NCBI GenBank assembly: GCA_021204885.1
Contig: JAJPYP010000183.1
Coordinates: 1 to 13,078 of the forward strand
DNA length: 13,078 nt
Origin: Prevotellaceae bacterium
GTDB lineage: Bacteria; Bacteroidota; Bacteroidia; Bacteroidales; Bacteroidaceae
Direction: 5' to 3'
Position 1 is the stretch's first letter; every line of letters starts with the position of its first letter. Positions 8,101 through 13,078 of the stretch are shown one piece after another. The position numbers were made by a program, and so were the translations under genes. Under the pieces are notes generated by a model. That model saw only the letters and a list, made by a program, of their open reading frames with translations, had not been told where the DNA came from and did no database searches.

Positions 8101-9461
8101 GTGATTTTCTGGCAAATATCCAACATGAGCCGCAAGCGGTGCAAGTGCAGGCGGTTACGCTTGCGGGAACGTCGGTTGAAGAACCAGAAGAACAGACACC
8201 CGGCCGTGACCGCCACGCCGATGGCTATCAACAACAGGTTAAGTTGACGTTCCTCGTCCTGCAACGCCGCATAGCGGCTCTCCCACTCGCGGTCTTGCCG
8301 GGTCTCGTCTAAAATATCCAAGTAGACGTTGCGGTTGATGTCCGAAGCCTCCTTCATCTCCAAGCCCGCATACGACACGCTCAATTGCTCCCGAACGCGC
8401 GATACGCACTCAGGTACCGACGCTTGCCCCTCGGCATGCCGCTCCACCACGTCCAACGCGCGGCCAAGTGTGTCGATTGCCTCCCGATAGCGGCCGTGCG
8501 CGTTCAGGTATTTGCCGATGCAAGTATAGGCTCCCGCCACTTGGTAAGGGTCGCCATAACGACGGAACGTCTCCAAAGCCGCCTGCCCCATACGCAGGGG
8601 AAGCAGCGTGTCCATGGGCAGGCCCAAGCGGCCGAGCTCATGCCCGCGACGTGCCATGAAGAAGTCATACCCCTCGGGCGAAGCCATCATGCCCGCTATT
8701 CCCTGCAAGCCGTTTCCTATAAAATAAGCATAGCCTTGCTTGGCGGCATCGCGCCACACAAGATACAACTCGTCGAACGCCTCGAGCCGCCGCTCGTCGG
8801 GCGTCTCGCCGTCAACGAGCCCGGCCGCCCCTTTGAGGTAATGGTACTGCAACCACTGACTGCGGTCGGCCGTAAGCGACTCGTCCTCCTCCATAGGACG
8901 GAAGGCATCCAACGCCTCCCTGTGCTGTTGCAGGTAGTAATGGTAAACGGCCGCCACCATATAGAACTCCGAACGGGCATAGTCCAAGCGCGTGCGTCCG
9001 TGCCTGTCGGTAAAGAGGTCGCTCTCCTCGGCAATGCGCTTCATGCGCCGCGAGGCGCTGTTGTAGTAATCATAAAACTCCTTGTTCCTGGCCGTGCGCT
9101 GGCATATCCGCATCAGCCCGATGTCGGCCACGAGCAGTTCCAGTTCGTTCTTCGTCAGGCTGTAGACCTCCCGGTGCAGCCGTTCGGCCTCGTCGAAGTC
9201 CATGCGCATGAACGCATGGAAACCAAGGTTGTTGCAAGCCTCGGCCTTGCCCAAGCCATAAAACCCCGTTTCCCTATAGGCGGCATCGGCGGCCACACGC
9301 GAGCGTTCCAAATCCTTGTAACGTGCGCTATAAGCCACCGCGTTCAACGAGTCCACCCGGAAAGCCTCGGCGGTAGGCACCACACCCGTGCAAGCTGTCA
9401 AGGCCATGCACGCCAAGCACAACAACCCTGCCAAACCGTATATGGAAGAAGCCCGTTTCAT
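5154..9461 (-). CDS. Giant tandem sensor histidine kinase (two fused lipoprotein-like sensor modules)
   Basis: 1435 residues, complete. Module 1: signal peptide with lipobox ending at Cys24 (LTAC); helical TPR-like periplasmic region to about 405; transmembrane helix 407-428; dimerisation helices 555-622 in which Val564 replaces the phospho-accepting His (VEGIQP in place of HExxxP); ATPase domain with N box Asn681 (AENARKYT), G1 DTGYGL (709-714), G2 GSGFGL (749-754). Module 2: internal signal-like segment 796-815 with lipobox Cys815 (LFTGC); periplasmic helical region; transmembrane helix about 978-1000; GAF-like domain about 1050-1175; dimerisation helix with His1215 (KHETSYYP); degenerate ATPase-like tail lacking the N-box Asn and G1/G2 glycines. 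The regions resemble DUF5112 and DUF5113 of Bacteroidales kinases (from memory). First gene of the kinase-regulator-transporter unit. Function as a kinase is inferred. Confidence 0.85.
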   Translation of the reverse strand: MKRASSIYGLAGLLCLACMALTACTGVVPTAEAFRVDSLNAVAYSARYKDLERSRVAADAAYRETGFYGLGKAEACNNLGFHAFMRMDFDEAERLHREVYSLTKNELELLVADIGLMRICQRTARNKEFYDYYNSASRRMKRIAEESDLFTDRHGRTRLDYARSEFYMVAAVYHYYLQQHREALDAFRPMEEDESLTADRSQWLQYHYLKGAAGLVDGETPDERRLEAFDELYLVWRDAAKQGYAYFIGNGLQGIAGMMASPEGYDFFMARRGHELGRLGLPMDTLLPLRMGQAALETFRRYGDPYQVAGAYTCIGKYLNAHGRYREAIDTLGRALDVVERHAEGQASVPECVSRVREQLSVSYAGLEMKEASDINRNVYLDILDETRQDREWESRYAALQDEERQLNLLLIAIGVAVTAGCLFFWFFNRRSRKRNRLHLHRLRLMLDICQKITSSIPADARSTGEIEAALLAATSDGLEALFGVQGTLIKEGRLAVPRALDKDEEAMARLLNAYIQWALDNGTTAISLGDERRRLEKRRYVHELHIAGDKRQNLVKRACIAIVEGIQPYIDRIAGEVGKLTVNGTLCPAPVRRERYQYMDELVTAINEYNDILSLWVKMRQGTPGLQIETFGLEELFALLRKGSRAFELKRLSLTVEPTGLWVKADKALTLFMLNTLAENARKYTDEGGTVSVSACRKEDYVELSVADTGYGLSAADVARITGEKVYDSKAIGMDDETHREALRQRKGSGFGLMNCRGIIEKYRKTGDLFKVCLFGVESVPGKGSRFFFRLPVGVRRSLSVLLSLLLPALFTGCGARGEMVGEATQTEDTLIVEDSAAVAWQQAYDALLDQASDYANEAYYRNVDREYEAALAYIDSAMFCLNAHYGRFAAPVRGYMAMEDDGEPAELAWWNDGFDSDYHVILDIRNEAAVAFLALKRWNAYDYNNRAYTVLYKLLGEDSSLEAYCRELKRSTTNKTVGIWLFILLLVSLLLGYYFLYYRRRLVYRWNLEQVLEINRQVSAASARPLHGMDDGEQENADSMPQEEDVLQEIPQRIVDEAFDAVNELLGVDSLGIAVHDESTRHLVFAFNPKEASHAKRRIVMEAARRCFDEGVYRLEAGIQAIPLLVEAGGESRLIGVLCLERSRQGTREADRLLLELITRYVAIVVFNAVVKLAAKYRDIETAQDEARRASWEESQLHVQNMVLDNCLSTIKHETSYYPNKIKQLVAKLRGATLTYDEERETVTAIGELTAYYKGIFTILSRQASRQLEEVMFRRATVPVKELMEAAERYFRKAAGKVEGRLHFHTEAVEAGVTGDPYLSRFLLESLIDEALASPLPGDLALTCAVEGAFVRFIFTDRRRDMEQEALNRLFFPDLARMTAGSHGELQGTEYLVCKQIVRDHDEFAGRRGCRIYAVPAQGGGFSVCFTLPGKGL

Positions 9462-9466
9462 ATAGG

Positions 9467-9474
9467 CAAAACTA
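9467..9474 (-). promoter_or_regulatory. Bacteroidota-type -7 promoter element for the hybrid kinase operon
   Basis: Read on the - strand, TAGTTTTG matches TAnnTTTG exactly. A TTTT lies 19 nt upstream, a modest -33 match inside the palindrome at 9489-9508. Only five bases (CCTAT) separate the element from the kinase ATG, so transcription would start at or very near the start codon, implying a leaderless or nearly leaderless mRNA. Confidence 0.55.
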
Positions 9475-9488
9475 CAAATAAATCCGTG

Positions 9489-9508
9489 AATGGAAAAGAT
9501 TTTCCATT
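9489..9508. promoter_or_regulatory. Candidate operator palindrome between kinase operon and prs
   Basis: Nine-base arms AATGGAAAA and TTTTCCATT are perfect reverse complements separated by GA. The site covers the -33 region of the leftward kinase promoter and lies just upstream of the -33 region of the rightward prs promoter. That position suits a repressor or an autoregulating response regulator, but no protein can be assigned to it from sequence. Confidence 0.45.
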
Positions 9509-9515
9509 ATATCTA

Positions 9516-9547
9516 TTGCCCAATGTACGTGGAAATCCTTACCTTTG
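9516..9547 (+). promoter_or_regulatory. Promoter for prs (TTG -33 and TACCTTTG -7)
   Basis: TTG at 9516-9518 and TACCTTTG at 9540-9547 are 21 nt apart, matching the Bacteroidota consensus well. Transcription would start near 9552, giving a roughly 30-nt A-rich leader before the prs ATG. This is the best promoter match in the window. Confidence 0.65.
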
Positions 9548-9582
9548 CCACAAATTAACAAGAAGTAAACAGTTACTTTAAA

Positions 9583-10521
9583 ATGAACGGAAATGCACCC
9601 TTTATGGTATTTTCGGGGACCAATTCAAAATACCTTGCAGAGAAGATCTGCGCACACCTTGGTTGTCCACTCGGACAAATGAACATCACCCACTTCGCCG
9701 ACGGCGAGTTCGCCGTATCCTACGAAGAGTCCATACGCGGTGCCAACGTGTTCTTGGTACAATCCACTTTCCCCAACTCAGACAACCTGATGGAGTTGTT
9801 GCTCATGGTCGATGCCGCCAAACGCGCCTCGGCCAAGAACATCATCGCCGTAGTGCCTTACTTCGGATGGGCACGGCAGGACAGGAAAGACAAGCCCCGC
9901 GTCTCCATCGGAGCCAAGCTCGTGGCCGACTTGCTTTCGGTGGCCGGCATCAACCGGTTGATCACCATGGACCTGCATGCCGACCAGATACAAGGCTTCT
10001 TCAACATCCCGGTCGACCACCTGTATGCATCGGCCGTGTTCCTGCCCTACATCGAGTCGCTGCAATTGGAAGACTTGGTCATCGCCGCACCCGACGTGGG
10101 CGGTTCCAAGCGTGCCAACACCTTCTCCAAATACTTGGGCGTGCCCTTGGTGCTGTGCAACAAGACACGCGAGAAGGCCAACGTGGTAGCTTCCATACAG
10201 ATTATCGGCGACGTACAAGGCAAGAACGTGGTGCTTGTCGACGACATTGTAGACACCGCCGGCACCATGACCAAAGCGGCCAATGTCATGCTCGAAGCGG
10301 GTGCCAAGTCGGTGCGCGGCATCGCCAGCCACTGCGTCATGTCCGACCCCGCCTCGTTCCGCGTGCAGGAGTCGGCCTTGGTCGAGATGGTCTTTACCGA
10401 CAGCATTCCCTACACCAAGAAGTGCGCCAAGGTAAAGCAGCTCAGCATCGCCGACATGTTCGCCGAAACCATCAGGCGCGTGGTCAACAACGAGTCCATC
10501 AGCTCGCAATATCTTATCTAA
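9583..10521 (+). CDS. prs: Ribose-phosphate pyrophosphokinase (PRPP synthetase)
   Basis: 312-residue cytoplasmic enzyme that transfers pyrophosphate from ATP to ribose 5-phosphate, giving PRPP for purine, pyrimidine, histidine, tryptophan and NAD synthesis. Motifs are complete: FADGE (38-42), ATP-site YFGWARQDRK (93-102), the metal and ATP block DLHADQIQGFF (130-140), and the PRPP-binding loop VVLVDDIVDTAGTM (216-229). Length is in the normal class I range. The ATG is the first in frame after the promoter; the leader before it is A+T-rich without a strong Shine-Dalgarno. It is transcribed away from the kinase operon and ends just before repeat copy B. No biosynthetic partner lies next to it, as is usual for prs. 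Confidence 0.97.
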   Translation: MNGNAPFMVFSGTNSKYLAEKICAHLGCPLGQMNITHFADGEFAVSYEESIRGANVFLVQSTFPNSDNLMELLLMVDAAKRASAKNIIAVVPYFGWARQDRKDKPRVSIGAKLVADLLSVAGINRLITMDLHADQIQGFFNIPVDHLYASAVFLPYIESLQLEDLVIAAPDVGGSKRANTFSKYLGVPLVLCNKTREKANVVASIQIIGDVQGKNVVLVDDIVDTAGTMTKAANVMLEAGAKSVRGIASHCVMSDPASFRVQESALVEMVFTDSIPYTKKCAKVKQLSIADMFAETIRRVVNNESISSQYLI

Positions 10522-10537
10522 GACAAGATTATCTTTG

Positions 10538-10631
10538 ACATTGCTTACCACCCCTCCAAACCTCCCCTAATATGGGAGGCTTGGTCGGCCTACGGCCTCC
10601 GAAGTGCCTTCTTTAAACTTTATTCGAGTTT
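10538..10631 (-). repeat. Intergenic hairpin repeat, copy B (inverted)
   Basis: The reverse complement of this 94-nt stretch matches copy A at 1461-1545, with about six mismatches and an 11-nt insertion (TTTAAAGAAGG) after AATAAAG. The hairpin core is kept: 10556-10566 pairs with 10574-10584 over 11 bp including one G-U, around a 7-nt loop. It lies between the convergent ends of prs and the metalloprotease-like gene, 16 nt after the prs stop, where it could act as a weak two-way terminator or RNA-stabilising stem. There is no U-run after the stem. Confidence 0.82.
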
Positions 10632-10669
10632 CAGCTCAGCCCCTTTGACCTTATATCTATAAACCGTTT

Positions 10670-12034
10670 TCAGTTGGAGGAAACGACCGTCACCTTGATG
10701 CTGTAAGGCCATTGCGCGTCGGGTTGCGGCTCGGGCTGCGTATCGGGCTGCGTATCGGGCGGCCCGTCGGGAATCATCGCATAGGGGTTTACCCAATGCA
10801 TGCGGGGCGCACCCATCACCACCAACCATAGATAGGCAGGAGACTCATCCGTAGCCGTGTAACGCACCGTTCCCTCAGGGGTTGAAGCCGATTCACCGTA
10901 CACGGGCTTGCCCTCACCGGTCACCGCCACCAAGCCATAACGCCAGCCGGCTTGCTCGGGCTGCATGGTCACGTAGCCTTCCGCGCCTGCCTCTCCACGG
11001 AACGACACCTCCACCGTCTCTCCCGGCTTGGGAACAGGAAGTGCCACCACATTGAAGCCGTAGTTCTCGGGGCAGTTCTCCACCGCTATCCTTTGCCAGC
11101 CCTCGCCCGCATCCACGAACGACGGGGCTTTCCAACGGTTGGCGTAGGGACGCATCTCACGCCACACGCGCGGGAAGTCCCAGTCCACGAAACGGCGGCA
11201 AGCGTCGAACATCTCGTCACAGAAAGCCTCCTGCGACAAGCCTTGCAGGCGCATGTAGGTCATCGCGGGATCCTCGCCTCTCAATCCTTGACGCAACAGC
11301 TCGCCGATGAACTCCACTCCGTGCCTCGTGCTCCAATACTCCAACACGTAGGGCGAGTTGTAGATGTTCTCCAAATGCAGGAACGCTTTATGGGCCAACT
11401 CGGTGAAAGCCGTCCAATGGAACTCCTCGTCCTCCACCCACTCGGGGTTCACCTGCCAAAGCATCCATTGCGAGACCATCTCGAGGAAGCTGTCGCCGTC
11501 GCCCATCGCCTTGCAATCTCCGTCGCACATCATCTGCATCTGGAACGAATGCCCCAATTCATGCGCCATGCAGTTGAGCCGCTCGTCCTGTATGCGGTTG
11601 GGTGCCACCCAAAGCGCACCCACCACGCCGTCGTAATCGCCCCCGTAAGCGGTGCCCTCCAATGAGTAGTTCAGCATTACCATCATGCGGTAACGCTCCG
11701 ATTTCGAGCCCGGCCTTACAAACTTCAACGTGTCGCGGTAGAACACGTAGAACCGCTCTAATTTCTCCATCAAGTTGGGCAAGTCTACCTGCATGGGATG
11801 CCCGTCGAGGGGCGGTGCCGCAGCCAAGTCGCCCCCGAATCCCTTCTGCCAGAAGATGGCGATGTTCTCCGTGCAAGCCATGCGGTGATAGCTCCACTCG
11901 CTCTCCGCATCCTGCAAGTCCATGCCCCGCAACTTCTTCGGAACGTATATCTCCTTGCCTGCGGGCAGCCGCACTTGCGCCGCCACGCAGAGGCACGCCG
12001 CCAAGAGCGTGCAACCTATTAAAAACCTTTTCAT
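10670..12034 (-). CDS. Secreted HExxH metalloprotease-like protein (possibly DUF6055 family)
   Basis: 454 residues. An N-terminal signal peptide (MKRFLIGC..., probable cleavage near Ala-Gln20) sends it to the periplasm or beyond. Residues 156-168 read MAHELGHSFQMQM, a zinc-binding HExxH site (His158, Glu159, His162). A third ligand may be Glu185 in FLEMVSQWM, 23 residues on, as in gluzincin peptidases. A helical region follows to about 300, then a beta-rich domain (about 312-420), and a Pro/Gln-rich repeat tail (426-441, TQPDTQPEPQP). The layout recalls DUF6055-type proteins of Bacteroidota, an assignment from memory. It starts 10 nt after the GH127-type gene stop and is presumably co-transcribed with it, which suggests a part in breaking down glycoprotein or plant material. 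Enzyme activity is not proven. Confidence 0.75.
   Translation of the reverse strand: MKRFLIGCTLLAACLCVAAQVRLPAGKEIYVPKKLRGMDLQDAESEWSYHRMACTENIAIFWQKGFGGDLAAAPPLDGHPMQVDLPNLMEKLERFYVFYRDTLKFVRPGSKSERYRMMVMLNYSLEGTAYGGDYDGVVGALWVAPNRIQDERLNCMAHELGHSFQMQMMCDGDCKAMGDGDSFLEMVSQWMLWQVNPEWVEDEEFHWTAFTELAHKAFLHLENIYNSPYVLEYWSTRHGVEFIGELLRQGLRGEDPAMTYMRLQGLSQEAFCDEMFDACRRFVDWDFPRVWREMRPYANRWKAPSFVDAGEGWQRIAVENCPENYGFNVVALPVPKPGETVEVSFRGEAGAEGYVTMQPEQAGWRYGLVAVTGEGKPVYGESASTPEGTVRYTATDESPAYLWLVVMGAPRMHWVNPYAMIPDGPPDTQPDTQPEPQPDAQWPYSIKVTVVSSN
10719..10766 (-). repeat. Short 12-bp tandem repeat inside the metalloprotease-like gene
   Basis: Four units of 12 bp based on TCGGGCTGCGTA (+ strand) run from 10719 to 10766; the middle two are identical. 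They encode the Pro/Gln-rich tail (TQPDTQPEPQP). Such in-frame units can gain or lose copies by slippage and change linker length without breaking the frame. Confidence 0.75.
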
Positions 12035-12044
12035 AACCCTGTGG

Positions 12045-13070
12045 TCACTCTGTGGCCGGAATCACTTTCCACTCGATGATGCCCCCCGACATGCCCTCTT
12101 GCAAGTCGGCCACAATCTTCAAGCCGGTCGTGGTCACGGGCGTGAAGTCCACGCGGTTGTACTTATCAGGCTCCACGCCGTAAGGCGTAAGCGCCTCCAC
12201 CTCCTTCCAGGCGTTGCCCGCCTTGTAGTAGAGCTTCCAAGCCGACGGCACGCGGTAGCTCACGTCGTAATGGTCGAAGGCCAACCAGTAGACCTCCACA
12301 CCCGATACGGCGTAAGCCTTGTCAAAGGCGTAAGCCAGCGATTCGGACGTACCCGTCTTGAGCCACCAGTAGTGGTAAGGCTTGGAGATGTCGGCCGAGC
12401 TCTTGGGTTCCCACTGGTCGTTCACCCCGTAGGCCTCGGTCTCTACGGAAGCCGATGCGGGCGCGTCTTTCTGAATGGGCGCCTGTATCATGAACGTACG
12501 GGCAAGACTTGCGATGGTGGGTTCGGGAGTGGGACGCGCCACATCGGCCGCTGTAGGAATCCACACGGCCATATCGTCACAGCCGCGGTTGTTCCAAGTG
12601 GCGTAAGGGATGGCGGTGAAAGACACCTCCTTGGTGCTGCCGTCCTGCTCCACTTCTTGGGCGGTGCCTGACAATACCACCACGCCACCCAACAAATCCT
12701 CGCGGAACTCCGTGGTGAATGCGGTACCGTCGGGGATGAACTTGTTGAATACGGTGCCGCCTGCTTGGTCCTTGCCTTCCAAGCAGTACACGATTGGACC
12801 GCGCTCCATGGCCAACTTGCCACGGTCATCCTCCACGTTCTCGTGGGCACGGATGCGGCGCACCGGCATGGGCAGCGTGAGTTCCACCACGTCACCGCTC
12901 TTCCACACACGCTTCAAGGTAGCGTAACCGTCGCCCGGCTGCGCCGTTGTCTTCTTGCCGTTTACCGTGAGCGTATAGGGCAGGTCGGCATCGGTAAAGG
13001 TGTAGAGGTAGGTGGAAGAGGGGTTGCTAGCCGTCCCTCCCGGTATGCGGAAGCGAAGCGCGACAGCCTG
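12045..13070 (-). CDS. GH127-type glycosidase (beta-L-arabinofuranosidase family), C-terminal part
   Basis: The open frame covers 341 codons, from base 13070 down to the TGA at 12045-12047. An in-frame TAG stands at 13071-13073, almost at the window edge. The protein begins with ALRFRIPG, then VNGKK, GYATLKRVWKSGD, LPMPVRRI, DDRGKLAMERGPIVYCLE and IPYATWNNRG, the order seen in the C-terminal beta-sandwich part of GH127 enzymes. The last 110 or so residues, with SLAYAFDKAYAVSGVEVYW and SGGIIEWKVI, form a discoidin (F5/8 type C)-like carbohydrate-binding domain. The catalytic barrel would lie right of the window. The TTG at 12915-12917 could be misread as a start, but conserved sequence continues upstream of it. 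The family removes arabinofuranose from plant glycans and glycoproteins; exact substrate is unknown. First visible gene of a two-gene unit. Confidence 0.82.
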   Translation of the reverse strand, partial: QAVALRFRIPGGTASNPSSTYLYTFTDADLPYTLTVNGKKTTAQPGDGYATLKRVWKSGDVVELTLPMPVRRIRAHENVEDDRGKLAMERGPIVYCLEGKDQAGGTVFNKFIPDGTAFTTEFREDLLGGVVVLSGTAQEVEQDGSTKEVSFTAIPYATWNNRGCDDMAVWIPTAADVARPTPEPTIASLARTFMIQAPIQKDAPASASVETEAYGVNDQWEPKSSADISKPYHYWWLKTGTSESLAYAFDKAYAVSGVEVYWLAFDHYDVSYRVPSAWKLYYKAGNAWKEVEALTPYGVEPDKYNRVDFTPVTTTGLKIVADLQEGMSGGIIEWKVIPATE

Positions 13071-13078
13071 CTACGGCC

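Noticed and set aside
8385..9581. 398-codon open frame on the + strand antisense to the kinase N-terminus
   Set aside because: Its translation has no recognisable domain and a shadow-like composition, while the opposite strand has a signal peptide, TPR-like helices and a promoter.
10556..10584. Rho-independent terminator after prs
   Set aside because: The stem is strong but no U-run follows on either strand, and the same sequence occurs as a dispersed repeat, so it is listed as a repeat only.
12915..12917. TTG as the start codon of the glycosidase-like gene
   Set aside because: Conserved family sequence (RFRIPG, VNGKK, GYAT) continues in frame upstream of it, so this Leu is internal.

Overview
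The window is G+C-rich DNA from a member of the Bacteroidota, most likely order Bacteroidales. Three things point there: promoter elements of the TAnnTTTG type in front of pheS, prs, the lipoprotein gene and the sensor kinase; Bacteroidota-type versions of PheS (zinc-finger-like cysteine quartet) and Prs; and a GH127 glycosidase with a discoidin-like tail. I cannot name the genus from sequence alone. No tRNA, rRNA, CRISPR array, transposase or phage gene is visible, and no gap between genes exceeds about 170 bases.

Layout, left to right. The + strand carries the last 76 codons of a cobalt chelatase (cbiK), then pheS, an intergenic hairpin repeat (copy A), nth (endonuclease III) and a small DUF3332-type lipoprotein. 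Facing it on the - strand is a three-gene unit transcribed right to left: a giant 1435-residue hybrid sensor kinase, a response regulator, and an AbgT-family membrane transporter. The gaps in this unit are 34 and 12 nt. The kinase gene is divergent from prs (PRPP synthetase, + strand). The 121-nt gap between them holds a promoter for each direction and a 20-bp palindrome that could be an operator. After prs comes a second, inverted copy of the hairpin repeat (copy B), between convergent genes. The right end is a - strand pair 10 nt apart: the C-terminal part of a GH127-type glycosidase, reaching to within 8 nt of the window edge, followed by a secreted HExxH metalloprotease-like protein.

The most interesting item is the sensor kinase. 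It reads as two lipoprotein-like sensor kinases joined in frame. The first half has an intact-looking ATPase domain, but Val occupies the place where the phospho-accepting His should be. The second half has a good His (HETSYYP) but a decayed ATPase domain. Between them lies an internal stretch that looks like a complete lipoprotein signal peptide, starting at a GTG codon. The two halves may together form one working kinase that phosphorylates the adjacent response regulator and controls the transporter. Pathway and signal are inference. The other genes are ordinary housekeeping or envelope functions.
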